Notes: generated by a model not told the origin, from the sequence alone. A stretch of 34,467 bases of DNA from Dehalococcoidia bacterium (GCA_040902535.1 JBBDXD010000011.1:1-34467); one strand, 5' to 3'. Shown: positions 14,964-23,681, counted from the stretch's first letter. Numbers and translations are program-made.

Positions 14964-16211
14964 CTAATACAACGCCTGCGCGACGATCGCGTCGGCGATC
15001 TGTTCGTCGCTCATGCCGAGGATGTCTTTGCAGATCTGCTCGTTGTGCTGCCCGAGCATCGGCGCAGGCCCCTGCAGTTCGCCGGGCGTCTTCGACAGGC
15101 GGAACGGCGGGCCGTCGTAGGCGTTGTGGCCAGCTTCGGGGTGGTCGAGGTAGACGTAGTAGCCGCGCGCCTTCAGGTGCTCATCGCTCTCGAGCATGTC
15201 GCGCGCGTTCTGCACGACGCCCGCAGGCACCCCCTTCGACTGCAGCAGCGCCATCGCCTCTTCGGCCGTGCGGTCGCGCGTCCACTCGCCGATCTTCTGT
15301 TCGATCTCGTCCTCGCGCTGCTTGCGGCCGTCGAGCGTCGCAAGGGCGGCGTCCGTCGCCCACGTCGGCGCATCGATGGCGTCGACGAACGCGCGCCACT
15401 GCGCGTCGTCGAACACGCCGAGCGCGATCCAGCGCTCTTCGGGCTGGCCGTTCCACTCGTTGTCCTTGCAGCGGAAGGCGCCGTGCGGCGCGGCGTGCGT
15501 CAGGCGGTTGCCCTGGCGGCCCTGCACGCAGCCGTTGTTCGCGTAGTCCATGACGGCAGGCGCGAGCGGCGCCACCGACGATTCGATCTGCGCCAGTTCG
15601 ATGCACTGGCCCTTGCCGGTCTTGCGTCGATAGCGCAGCGCCGCGAGGATCGCGACGAGCGTGTGGCCGGGATTGATCACGTAATCGGGATAGTTCGTGC
15701 CGAGGCCCATCGGCGCGCGATGCGGAAAGCCGCTGAGGTGGCTGTAGCCGGTGATCGGCCCGAGCACGGCGCCGAAGCCCATGAAGTACTTGTGCGGGCC
15801 ATCGAAGCCCTGCATGGGCTGGTAGACGGCGACGACGTTCTCGTTGAGGGCGCGCACCTGCTCGTACCCCAGTTGCCACTTTTCGATGATGCGCGGCGTG
15901 TGATTGGTGATGAAGACATCGGCCCACGCGATCAGCCGGTGCGCCATGTCCATGCCGAGTTCGGTGTTGAGATTGAGGGTCAGGCCGAGTTTGCCGGCGT
16001 TGTAGTTATTGAAGTAGCCGCTGACGTTGAACGTGTTCTTGTCGGGCGGAAACGGCCCGACCAGCCGCAGGCCGTCGAGGTGGGCCTCCGATTCGACGCG
16101 CACGACGGTCGCGCCGAAAGCAGCGAGGTTGTTCGCGCAGATCGGCCCCGCCCCGAACCACGAGAAGTCGGCGACCTTCAGGCCAGACAGAGGCTGCTGC
16201 TTGTCGCTCAC
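14964..16211 (-). CDS. CaiB/BaiF family (type III) CoA-transferase, subunit 2
   Basis: A 415-residue enzyme of the CaiB/BaiF family. It shows LSGLKVADFSWFGAGPICAN, FGATVVRVES, then YFNNYNAGKLGLTLNLNTELG, ADVFITNHTPRIIEKWQLGY, and later a conserved C-terminal PPFRLSKTPGELQGPAPMLG followed by QHNEQI. The GTG start (SDKQQPL) is preferred because GGGAGC lies upstream and it avoids overlap with the preceding gene; an ATG at 16256 is possible. It moves CoA between carboxylic acids. The tandem partner upstream (16-base gap) is a different member of the same family, as in the heterodimeric benzylsuccinate-type CoA-transferases. The acid substrate is unknown. Confidence 0.88.
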   Translation of the reverse strand: MSDKQQPLSGLKVADFSWFGAGPICANNLAAFGATVVRVESEAHLDGLRLVGPFPPDKNTFNVSGYFNNYNAGKLGLTLNLNTELGMDMAHRLIAWADVFITNHTPRIIEKWQLGYEQVRALNENVVAVYQPMQGFDGPHKYFMGFGAVLGPITGYSHLSGFPHRAPMGLGTNYPDYVINPGHTLVAILAALRYRRKTGKGQCIELAQIESSVAPLAPAVMDYANNGCVQGRQGNRLTHAAPHGAFRCKDNEWNGQPEERWIALGVFDDAQWRAFVDAIDAPTWATDAALATLDGRKQREDEIEQKIGEWTRDRTAEEAMALLQSKGVPAGVVQNARDMLESDEHLKARGYYVYLDHPEAGHNAYDGPPFRLSKTPGELQGPAPMLGQHNEQICKDILGMSDEQIADAIVAQALY

Positions 16212-16227
16212 ATTCGCTGCTCCCTGC

Positions 16228-17508
16228 CTAGACTGCGCCCTTCGCGCGCAGTTCATCGATCTGTTCGGTCGAATAGCCGGCTTCGAACAGCACGTCGATC
16301 GTGTGTTCGCCGGGGAGCGGCGGCCGCCGCCGGATCGCCCACGGCGTCTCCGACAGCCGGTACGGCGGGCCGGCGTACGCGACCGTCGCGCCGATCTCTT
16401 CGTGCTCGACCTTTTGCAGCCACTGGCGATGCTGTAACTGCGGGTTCTTCACCAGGTCCTCCGGCGTCGAGACGATGCCAAACATGAGACGCTGCTGCTG
16501 GCCTTCCTGGTACAGGTCCCACTTGCTCTTGCTCGCGCAGAACTTCGCGAACACTTCGTACAGGTGGGCCATGATCTTCAGCCGTTCCGGGAGCTTCTCC
16601 GGTTCGCGCACGAGCCCCGTGAGGAACGACAGGTTGAGATTGCCGATGAACTCGCGGTACGGCTCGTCGTTGAGGTCTTCCGCCATGCCTTCGCGCGTCA
16701 TCCAGTCGAGCATCGCTGTCCATGGCGCGCCGCCGGGCGTGCCGAGATACGCGAACACCTGGCCATCGGTGCACTCATAGACGCCGATGCCGGGGATGTC
16801 GATGGGCAGCGCGCCGCGGGCGCCGGTGCGCGTGCGGATCGCCTTCATCATGTCGTACGTCTGCATGGCGGTCTCCTGGTTGATGGAGAGCGCTTCTTGC
16901 ATCGAGACGTCGACGTGCTGGCCTTCGCCGCTGTTGTCGCGGTGTACGATCGCCATCAGCGTGCCGGCTGCCGCCTGGATCGCGGCGCCGATGTAGCCCT
17001 GGTTGCCGTACGGGCGGTTCGGCGGGTCTTCCTTGTCGCCGGCGAGCGTCATCATGCCGCTCATCGCGACGCCGACGATGTCGCACCATTTGTAGTGCGC
17101 GTGCGGGCCGTCCTGTCCGAAGGCGGTCACCGACGTCATGACGATGTCGGGCTTGATCGTCGAAAGGCGGCCGTAGCCGAGGCCGAGGGACTCCATGTAG
17201 CCCGGCTCGAACGTCTCGACCACGACATCGGCGCTGCGCACGAGCTTTTCGAAGACGGCGCGGCCTTCCGGCTTCGTGATGTCGAGCGTGATGCTGCGCT
17301 TGTTTGTGTTGAGGTTCCAGAAGTAGAGGCTGCGGTCCGGCGACGCGCGCTCGCCGAAGAACGGCCCGATCATGCGCATCGGATCGCCCCCCGGCGGTTC
17401 GATGCGCATGACGTCTGCGCCGAGGTCGGCGAGGAGCTTGGTGGCGTAGACGCCGATCTCGCCGGAGAGGTCGAGCACGCGGATGTCGTCGAGGGCGGCC
17501 GCAGTCAT
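16228..17508 (-). CDS. CaiB/BaiF family (type III) CoA-transferase, subunit 1
   Basis: A 426-residue protein with typical family segments: LDDIRVLDLSGEIGVYATKL, LADLGADVMRIEPPGGDP, SLYFWNLNTNKRSITLDI, ADVVVETFEPGYMESLGLGY, and near the end AYAGPPYRLSETPWAIRRR followed by PPLPGEHT. The first strand and the EPPGGDPMR loop bind CoA. It is followed closely by a second, distinct CaiB/BaiF gene; the pairing suggests a heteromer. Upstream, the hicA remnant ends only 3 bases before this ATG, so the two may share a transcript. It may act with the nitronate monooxygenase-like enzyme upstream in breakdown of organic acids, which is inference. Confidence 0.88.
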   Translation of the reverse strand: MTAAALDDIRVLDLSGEIGVYATKLLADLGADVMRIEPPGGDPMRMIGPFFGERASPDRSLYFWNLNTNKRSITLDITKPEGRAVFEKLVRSADVVVETFEPGYMESLGLGYGRLSTIKPDIVMTSVTAFGQDGPHAHYKWCDIVGVAMSGMMTLAGDKEDPPNRPYGNQGYIGAAIQAAAGTLMAIVHRDNSGEGQHVDVSMQEALSINQETAMQTYDMMKAIRTRTGARGALPIDIPGIGVYECTDGQVFAYLGTPGGAPWTAMLDWMTREGMAEDLNDEPYREFIGNLNLSFLTGLVREPEKLPERLKIMAHLYEVFAKFCASKSKWDLYQEGQQQRLMFGIVSTPEDLVKNPQLQHRQWLQKVEHEEIGATVAYAGPPYRLSETPWAIRRRPPLPGEHTIDVLFEAGYSTEQIDELRAKGAV

Positions 17509-17511
17509 GCG

Positions 17512-17740
17512 TCACGCCTTCATCAGCTGCGCGAATTGTTCCTCAGTCAGCCCAGCTTTTCGAATCAATGCTTTCAATAGGCCTCTCTTCAATGCTTTCC
17601 CCGACTTTGGATATCGAAACAAGCTGACCGTTCGGCATCTTTACATTCATGTGCGAGCCCTTACCCTGCCGCGTAACGCCACCGCCGCGTTCGAAGGCTT
17701 TCACAGCGGTCTCTGGACGAACGTTCCGCAGTTCACGCAC
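17512..17740 (-). pseudogene. hicA: HicA-type mRNA interferase toxin, broken by one inserted base
   Basis: GTG start, then RELRNVRPETAVKAFERGGG and VTRQGKGSHMNVKMPNGQLV, the double-stranded-RNA-binding-like HicA fold with the catalytic His in KGSHMN. Next to GTTTCGAT an extra A shifts the frame, giving a false tail that stops at 17543. In the other frame the expected C-terminus is intact: YPKSGKALKRGLLKALIRKA followed by GLTEEQFAQLMKA and a stop at 17512. Removal of one base restores a ~75-residue HicA. It lies 4 bases after hicB. Either the toxin is inactivated or this is a read error. Confidence 0.75.
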
Positions 17741-17744
17741 TACT

Positions 17745-17972
17745 TCAGGCCGCAGACGGCTCTGGAAGATGGACCGTCGCGATTACGATCTGTTCCTCGG
17801 GAATCGCTTGCCCGTCCTCCCGCAGCGCCTCGATGTGGGACGATATCGCGTCGCGAGCCTCGGCTAGAAGTTCGTCCAGCGTCTCTCCCTGAGTAAAGCA
17901 ACCGGGAAGCGCCGGAACCTCCGCCCAGTACCCGCCTTCTTCAGCCGAATGAATAACGAGCAGGTACTCCAT
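17745..17972 (-). CDS. hicB: HicB-type antitoxin
   Basis: A 75-residue protein with the HicB N-terminal domain: MEYLLVIHSAEEGGYWAEVP, then ALPGCFTQGETLDELLAEAR and DAISSHIEAL. This partial RNase H-like fold binds and masks HicA. Many HicB proteins also carry a C-terminal DNA-binding domain; this short form lacks one, so autoregulation would need another factor. The order hicB-hicA and the 4-base gap support a toxin-antitoxin operon. It follows the nitronate monooxygenase gene by 9 bases on the same strand. Confidence 0.85.
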   Translation of the reverse strand: MEYLLVIHSAEEGGYWAEVPALPGCFTQGETLDELLAEARDAISSHIEALREDGQAIPEEQIVIATVHLPEPSAA

Positions 17973-17981
17973 ATTTATCTC

Positions 17982-19151
17982 CTAGACGCTCGCCTGCACG
18001 CGCTTGCTGAGCCCTTCTGACATGATCTGCGCGGCTTCGCGCACCATGTCCTGCAGGATCTCCTTCGCGGGACGCATTTCGTGCAGCATGCCGGAGATCT
18101 GGCCGGCGGGGTTCATCAGCAGTTCGAGCTTGTTGGCCTCGCGCGCACCCGACATGATTTCGCCGGAGATGATGCCCTGCATGCCCATGGGCAGCGCGTC
18201 GAGCTTCTGCGACTCCCAGTACTCGATCAGCGGATTGTTGATGTTGCGCATGGTCTTGCCGCTGTAGAGCCGCGTCACGCGCGTGTCCTCTTCCGTCGCG
18301 TCGATGATGCGCTGCTTGAGCAGTTCCGGCCACGATGCCTCGCGCGATACGAGGAATGCCGTGCCCACCCAGACGCCGTCCGCGCCCATCGCGAGGGCGC
18401 CGGCGATGCCGCGGCCGTCGCCGATGCCGCCGGCGGCGCAGACGGGCGTCGGCGCGACGGCGTCGATCACCTGCGGCAGCAGCGCCATCGTGCCGATGCG
18501 GCCGGTGTGGCCGCCGGCCTCCGTGCCCTGCGCAACGACGACGTCGGTGCCGCCATCGGCGACGCGTCGCGCATTCTTGACGTTGCCGACGAGCGCGATC
18601 ACCTTCGAGCCGTTCGCGTGGAAGGCTTCGACGTACGGGGCGGGGTTACCGAGCCCGGCGGCGAAGACCGGCACCTTCAGTTCGAGAATGGCATCGACCT
18701 GGCTCTTCGAGAAGTTGCCGCCGAAGCCGACGCGGCGGATGCCCGCGCCCATCTCTTCCTGCGGGTCCTTCTTCGGCGGCAGCGCAAACTCCTTCTCCGC
18801 ACTCTCGATGAACGCGCGGTACGGCGGCGGCAGCACGTCGCGCAGGTTCGCGGGGATTTTCGGCGCTTCTCGCTGCTCGCCGTTCGGCGGCGCTTGCTGC
18901 GGCGCGGCGACGCCGGACGGCAGCAGGATGTCGACGCCGAACGGCTTCGACGTGAGGTCGCGGATGCGGCGCACCTGGCGCTCGATCTCGTCGGCGGGCA
19001 TAGTGGCGGCGCCGACGATGCCGAGGCCGCCGGCTTCGGAGACGGCGGCGACGAGTTCGGCCGTCGAGACGCCGCCCATGCCCGCAAGGATCACCGGGTA
19101 CTCGATGTCGAGGATGTCGCAGAGACGCGTGCGCAGGACGGGCCGGCCCAT
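17982..19151 (-). CDS. Nitronate monooxygenase family flavoprotein (2-nitropropane dioxygenase / FabK-like)
   Basis: A 389-residue FMN TIM-barrel protein. It starts TRLCDILDIEYPVILAGMGG, followed by LVAAVSEAGGLGIVGA. The family core motifs QGTEAGGHTGR, AAGGIGDGRGIAGALAMGAD and GVWVGTAFLVS, which hold FMN phosphate, are present. A ~60-residue insertion after the second strand (PSGVAAPQQAPPNGEQREAP region) is longer than in the canonical enzyme. Family members oxidise nitronates or act as enoyl reductases; the sequence alone does not decide. The ATG is preferred to the GTG two codons earlier because GAGG sits 5 bases upstream. The product could feed the neighbouring CoA-transferases, but that is only context. 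Confidence 0.87.
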   Translation of the reverse strand: MGRPVLRTRLCDILDIEYPVILAGMGGVSTAELVAAVSEAGGLGIVGAATMPADEIERQVRRIRDLTSKPFGVDILLPSGVAAPQQAPPNGEQREAPKIPANLRDVLPPPYRAFIESAEKEFALPPKKDPQEEMGAGIRRVGFGGNFSKSQVDAILELKVPVFAAGLGNPAPYVEAFHANGSKVIALVGNVKNARRVADGGTDVVVAQGTEAGGHTGRIGTMALLPQVIDAVAPTPVCAAGGIGDGRGIAGALAMGADGVWVGTAFLVSREASWPELLKQRIIDATEEDTRVTRLYSGKTMRNINNPLIEYWESQKLDALPMGMQGIISGEIMSGAREANKLELLMNPAGQISGMLHEMRPAKEILQDMVREAAQIMSEGLSKRVQASV

Positions 19152-19307
19152 GTTCACCTCATGTTCACGAGCGCTCGACCGTGCGCCCGGCGTCCGTCGG
19201 GAGCGCGTGGCACCTGACGTAACGGTGAGGGCACTCTAGCCCGCTCGTGAGCTTGCGATCAAGACGAGCGCGATCCTGGTATGCCGCGTCCTATGGAGAC
19301 GAAGGAG

Positions 19308-19520
19308 TCACTCCTCGACCAGGCCGGTGGAGAGCAGGAACTGCTTCGCCTCGTCGACCGTCATGAAGATGCGCGATCCGAGCCCATCGATCGCGTCAAC
19401 GACGTCGTCATCGGCGGCGTCGTCGTACGCCTTGTCGACGATGCCGGACCGTTCGATGCGGCCCTCGTTGGCCAGCCCCGCCTCGATGTAGGGGGCGACT
19501 TTGTTCCACTGCACTGGCAT
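19308..19520 (-). CDS. DUF2795-like small protein
   Basis: A 70-residue protein. The start at MPVQWNKVAPYIEAGL is supported by AGGAG 8 bases upstream. The end, RIFMTVDEAKQFLLSTGLVEE, resembles the DUF2795 pattern, in which a short helix pair follows a hydrophobic segment. The acidic middle (KAYDDAADDDVVDAID) could be a linker. Function is unknown and the family call is tentative. Confidence 0.65.
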   Translation of the reverse strand: MPVQWNKVAPYIEAGLANEGRIERSGIVDKAYDDAADDDVVDAIDGLGSRIFMTVDEAKQFLLSTGLVEE

Positions 19521-19598
19521 GCGACGCTCCTGGAATCGCGCGGAAATCGCCGCGAGTATAGCGACGGTGGTGGTTAGGCGCCGCTGTTGACGTCGAGC

Positions 19599-19628
19599 TT
19601 GAGGGGCTGGCACACCGTTCGATACGAT
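19599..19628 (+). promoter_or_regulatory. Promoter of tRNA-Asn
   Basis: TTGAGG, an 18-base spacer, then TACGAT, which ends 12 bases before the tRNA 5' end. Confidence 0.5.
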
Positions 19629-19640
19629 AGGGGGCCGCAT

Positions 19641-19715
19641 TCCCCGGTAGCTCAATGGTAGAGCAATCGGCTGTTAACCGATGGGTTGTAGGTTCGAGTC
19701 CTGCCCGGGGAGCCA
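19641..19715 (+). tRNA. trnN: tRNA-Asn (anticodon GTT)
   Basis: Acceptor TCCCCGG pairs with CCGGGGA, discriminator G, encoded CCA. D-stem GCTC/GAGC, anticodon stem ATCGG/CCGAT around CTGTTAA, T-arm GGTTCGAGTCC. Its last 17 bases recur at 23584-23600, so it is the attachment gene of the serine-recombinase island. Confidence 0.95.
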
Positions 19716-21232
19716 GTTTGGTACCACAGAGCGCGAGGCGCTCTTTCTGATCGGGGTCTGGGCCAATCCGGCGGATATCCCTCCGTGTATCTCCAGCACG
19801 ATCTGCCGCTCGTTGACCTCCACGCGGTTGAGCACGAGCCGCATGAGTTCCTTGCGCTCGAATGGCTTCAGTTGCTCGTAGACCGCGTGCATGTCCGCCA
19901 GCGCGCCCCGAACCGTCTCCGCCTCGACGACGAGACCGCGAACGCTGGTGAGAGCGACGTCCACCTCAGCGATGGCTTCCTCGATCTCACCCCGCTGACC
20001 GGAGAGCTGCGAGAGCTTGTCGGCCAGGAAGCGGCGTCCAGCCTCCGCGTCCATGCTGGACCACTCCCCGACCACTTTGTCCGCCATTGAGCGGACGTCG
20101 ATTAGCTTCTTGTCGAGGCTCCTGCGGCGCGCCTCAAGGGAAGGCAATTCCTTTGCCAGGCGCCGATTCGTCTGCGCGACGATCGCATCCAGCAGCCCAT
20201 CTTCGGATGCCAGTTCTCGCAGCCGCGCGAGGACGGCGTCTTCGACTTCCGGTGCCGTGACTTTCAACGAGCATCCGTCGCGGAGGCAGACGTAGTAGAA
20301 GTACTTGACGCCGCCCCGTCCCGTGCCGCTCCGCCCCTCCATCGCAGTATGGCAGCGGCCACAGTGCAGGAGTCCCTGGCTCAGCACGTACGTGTGGCGC
20401 GTCGGTGAAGCCCCGTTGTGGTTCGACTTGCCATTTGACTTCATCAGGCGCTGGACGGCCTCGAACTTGCGACATCGACGACGGCCGGCAGATCGCGTCG
20501 ACCATCTTGTACTCGCGCTTGCCGCGCACCTTGGCCGACTTGTTGATCTCCTTCTTGGCGATGTAGGCGGGATTCTTCAGGAGGTACTGCGTCGATGACG
20601 TCGTGAACGCGCTGCCGGGGTGGTGGCGTTCCCTGCGAGAGGTGTACGACTTCGTGCGATAGCCGCGGCTGTTCAGTGCCTGCATCGTCAGTTTGATCGA
20701 TCCTGACGCCAGGTAGCTGTCGAAGGCGAAGTTCACCAGAGCGACTTCGTCCGCATTGGGTACGAGGTTCCCCTTGCGTTTGCGTCGAGGTCGTAGCCTA
20801 ACAGCTGACCGCCGTTCCACAGACCGCGATCGGCACGCGCAGCTGTCGCATCGCGCGTTCGCTCTGCCGCCTGCTCTCGCTCGAACTGGGCGAGCGCCAT
20901 CATGATCGTGATGAACAACTTCCCCTGCGGGCTCGTGGTGTCGTAGTTCTGCTTGAGGCAGACGAACTCCACGTCGTACTGGTTGAGCACCTCGAAGAAC
21001 TTCAGGAAGTCCGCGACGGAACGGCTGATCCGGTCGAGCGCCGTGCAGGCCGACCGTGGCGATGCGCCCGGCGGCGATGTCTGCGAAGAGCCGCTGCATA
21101 TCGTGGCTGCGCAACGCGTCCTTGCCGGAGATCGCCTTGAGCTCGTAGACCGCCGCTTCGTTCCAGTCCTCGCGGCAGGCTGTGAACTTGTAGTCGATGT
21201 GCGCGCGCAGCCGCTGCAGCGAGATCCGTCAC
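19674..21232 (-). pseudogene. Serine recombinase (large resolvase type), truncated and multiply frameshifted
   Basis: Read piecewise on the minus strand: DYKFTACREDWNEAAVYELK; DMQRLFADIAAGRIATV; then TALDRISRSVADFLKFFEVL, NQYDVEFVCLKQNYDTTSPQ and GKLFITIMMALAQFEREQ (resolvase catalytic domain); then NADEVALVNFAFDSYLASGS and LLKNPAYIAKKEI (recombinase domain). It ends with a zinc ribbon (LLHCGRCHTAMEG, YYVCLRDGC) and a coiled-coil region up to NWLPGQDSNLQPIG. The frame changes near 21047, 20780, 20490 and 20472. The first ~40 residues, which carry the catalytic Ser, are missing; the coding ends at a copy of a 36-bp repeat. The last 14 codons run antisense through tRNA-Asn, as expected for a recombinase that integrated there. 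It cannot be active as it stands. Confidence 0.88.
19699..19715 (+). repeat. att site copy 1 (tRNA-Asn 3' end)
   Basis: TCCTGCCCGGGGAGCCA, identical to 23584-23600. It marks the left edge of a ~3.9-kb integrated element. Confidence 0.8.
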
Positions 21233-21255
21233 GTGCCGACGCGGTAGCTTCTACT
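21220..21255 (+). repeat. 36-bp direct repeat, copy A
   Basis: Matches 23038-23073 with 2 mismatches (core GAGATCCGTCACGTGCCGA). It lies exactly where the serine recombinase loses its N-terminus. On the plus strand both copies read EIRHVP(T/K)R followed by a stop. Confidence 0.7.
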
Positions 21256-21350
21256 TTCGGTTGGCGCGAGCAGCCCGCGGCACGCAGAGCCGCAAATGAA
21301 GGGCCGAGTTCTGCGACGAACTCGGCCCCCCGCAGGTTTCGTACGTGTTG

Positions 21351-21653
21351 TCAGCGCCGGCTTCCGACCTCGCCCCGCCGCACTTCGTCCTCATCGAGAA
21401 TGTGGTGCTCACGTCGAAAGACGTTGGCACAAAGTCCTGCGACGATAGCAGTTGCAAGCCACAGCAGGCCGCTCTCGAACGGATTTTCGACATTGATAGC
21501 GTCAAATCCGGTGAGCAGTCCTATCACCGCCACGATCCCGGCCACCACAGCCAAGATTGTGGCGACACTGTTGCCAACCATCGTCTCCGTGTCCTTCGCG
21601 AGGCGGGCCTTATCCAAGCCCCGTCCTTGGCCGTACGTGTCTCCTTTGTTCAT
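21351..21653 (-). CDS. Small two-TM membrane protein
   Basis: A 100-residue protein with AAAGGAGGAGG 6 bases before the ATG. The polar start (NKGDTYGQGRGLDKARLAKD) is followed by two hydrophobic helices (SVATILAVVAGIVAVIGLL and SGLLWLATAIVAGLCANVF) and a charged tail. It is unrecognised. It is an island cargo gene on the same strand as the recombinase, upstream of it. Confidence 0.7.
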   Translation of the reverse strand: MNKGDTYGQGRGLDKARLAKDTETMVGNSVATILAVVAGIVAVIGLLTGFDAINVENPFESGLLWLATAIVAGLCANVFRREHHILDEDEVRRGEVGSRR

Positions 21654-22402
21654 GAAGCCTCCTCCTTTGGAGAATGAAAGATGTTTCGCTCCATCCTAGG
21701 CAGGCATGCCGGCCCTTACAACCGAAAACCACGCGCGCGGCGGGACTGCCAGCAATTAGAGATGCTATTAGGGGCGGACTACGACGAGGGTGTATGAACC
21801 CGTCCGCAGGCGGCCGGAAACGATTGCACACCTGTTGCGTGGCTCGCGATTGGCATGGTCGCGGATGCGCGCAGTCTGAGCCGAGAAGTCGCAACGACGT
21901 GAGCACGATTGCACCGCTCTCTCGCGATAGTGATGCAATTTCCCGGCGTGGCGTCGACGGGTAAGAAATGAGGCCGCCGCGTGTGCGCACGGCGACCCTC
22001 CGCTCCCGCACCGAGGCGCCAACAGCGATCGCTCGCGTGGCGCACGTCGGCCAAGCTCACACTATCGCGCGCGATGCGCTCGCGGCGCATATGCGTCGTT
22101 CCGGCGTCTATCGAACAGCAAACAGACTGCGGTGGTTGGATACAAGCCACTGGAACCACCGGCGCCAGGGCGCTCAGGGCTGCTGCCGTTGCGCTGGCAC
22201 GACGGCGTCCGACGTTCACGTTGACGGCGTGGGAGACCGGATGTTCCGCACCCCTCAGCCGGGCCGTTTCGGTGAGGCGGTCACTCGACTGCACCATTGA
22301 CGAGGTGCGTTCTTGCGGTGGCCACCCTCGTCGATCTAGGATCGAAACGCATCCATAGCAGACTTCCGTCCGGTGTTTTTGTGTTCGATTCAGGAGGACC
22401 TG
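21654..22402. other. Island stretch without a supported gene
   Basis: About 750 bases inside the tRNA-Asn element. ORFs on both strands are Arg- and Ala-rich translations of GC-rich DNA with no recognisable domain and no ribosome binding sites. I see no tRNA, repeat array or clear hairpin. Confidence 0.5.
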
Positions 22403-22573
22403 ATGACGACGCCGACGACGCCACTGAAGCCCAATTCGACCGCGCGGCATATCTGGCTCCTGTTCAAGCTGGGGCGCATTTGCAGGGTGTGTTACGTGGT
22501 CCAGCCGACGAGCGAGTTCGAGGACACGTCGACTTGCGCGGCGGACCGAACTAGTGCGCTGCGCGCGGATTAA
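22403..22573 (+). CDS. Small protein of 56 residues, unknown
   Basis: The ATG has CAGGAGG 6 bases upstream. The peptide runs TTPTTPLKPNSTARHIWLLF, then KLGRICRVCYVVQPTSEF, and contains a closely spaced Cys pair (CRVC) with another Cys downstream, so metal binding is conceivable. No family is recognised. It lies inside the tRNA-Asn island. Confidence 0.45.
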   Translation: MTTPTTPLKPNSTARHIWLLFKLGRICRVCYVVQPTSEFEDTSTCAADRTSALRAD

Positions 22574-22644
22574 ATGCTGCCATCGTCGATGAACACGCTA
22601 TCGGACTGATGAACGATGCGAGCGGCTCGGTGACCGCTGCCTAG

Positions 22645-22691
22645 CGATCCCAGACTACATCCGGCAGGGTGTCCTTCGTCGTCTGGGATCG
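22645..22691. repeat. Inverted repeat in the island
   Basis: CGATCCCAGAC (22645-22655) and GTCTGGGATCG (22681-22691) are perfect complements, 11 bp each, around a 25-base centre. It follows the 56-residue ORF by ~70 bases and could be a transcription terminator or a recombination remnant. Confidence 0.55.
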
Positions 22692-23037
22692 TCCTGTCGT
22701 GACGGCTTTGGTGCTCGACATTGCCGTAGCGCGCCTACTAGGCGCGGCTTCGGGGTGGAACGTTAGCTAGCAGTTCCCTGAACAACGCCACAAGGCGATC
22801 GGGTCGGCACCAGCAGTTCCAAGCTGACTTCCGTGCGTGGCCGTGAGCCTACGGCGGCCCGGAGCAACTGCTCCGACCTGGCGACGGCGAGGACGTGCTG
22901 CATCCTCAGTCCGAGATCGGGTGACGAGGCCAAAGCGATGCTGACCGAGTTGCACCTGCAGGTGCAGAAGTACACGGGGCCGTTCGAGCTGCCGGAGCCG
23001 GACGACGAGTGGCGCTCGTCGAGCGGATCGTCGAGCG

Positions 23038-23073
23038 CGAGATCCGTCACGTGCCGAAGCGGTAGCGTCTACT
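23038..23073 (+). repeat. 36-bp direct repeat, copy B
   Basis: Partner of 21220-21255 with 2 mismatches. Here it forms the end of a reading frame (VERIVEREIRHVPKR, stop) that has more of its gene upstream, so this is probably the original copy. Confidence 0.7.
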
Positions 23074-23583
23074 CCGGTATCGCCGTCGCTGCGGCGGAGG
23101 CCGGAGGCCCTGCGTCATCGGCAGGCCGTGACCTGTCGCGATTTCCAAGCGTCATCGCTGGGAGGCGGACGGCGAGTCGGGGTCGATCCGATGGGCCTCC
23201 CGTTGTTGCGGCGAGCGCCTGCGCCCGTAGCGCGTGCCGCACCGAACGCTGCACGCCACGTAATGATTTGTCCCATTCCGATAGTTCTTAACCGGATGCT
23301 CGGCGTCGCACCGGGGAAACTGCCATGATGCCGCTCTGACATCGGGCTGACTTCTGGCACGCGTGACATGCAGCCCGGCACTCTGTGGAGCGCGACTGGC
23401 GCTAGCGATTGGGCCTCGACCGCGTTGTTTACCCGCAGGTGGGGAAACAGAGTTTGGACGGCGGCGAGTAGATTCACCCGTTAAGCCTTGGCGTGCGCGT
23501 GCTGATGAGCACCAAACTGGGCACCCTTGTAGAATTGACCGGCTCTCACGTTCAGAACGTGTGTGCAGAGTAGAGGCCCGGAA

Positions 23584-23600
23584 TCCTGCCCGGGGAGCCA
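23584..23600 (+). repeat. att site copy 2
   Basis: TCCTGCCCGGGGAGCCA, identical to the 3' end of tRNA-Asn. It lies 81 bases before the metallopeptidase gene and marks the right edge of the island. Confidence 0.8.
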
Positions 23601-23681
23601 CTAACCCTTTAGATGTCGCTGCAACACCCTTCGATCGTCTCGCGACTGTTCGAAGCGGCACCGGTGCGCCATGCTTGACGC

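Larger units (their letters stand above)
22574..23681. other. Right part of the tRNA-Asn island: gene remnants and att site
   Basis: About 1.1 kb with no intact gene. An inverted repeat is at 22645-22691. From 22938 a plus-strand remnant reads MLTELHLQVQKYTGPFELPE, then PDDEW; after a +1 frame change it gives ALVERIVEREIRHVPKR and a stop at 23065, i.e. the tail of a lost gene. Its last 36 bases are duplicated at 21220. The right att copy is at 23584-23600. The rest shows nothing I can support. Confidence 0.5.

Noticed and set aside
15045-16487. 480-residue plus-strand ORF opposite the CoA-transferase genes
   Set aside because: It is rich in Arg, Val and Ala with no domain, and lies antisense to two clear CaiB/BaiF genes; an expected by-product of high-GC codon use.
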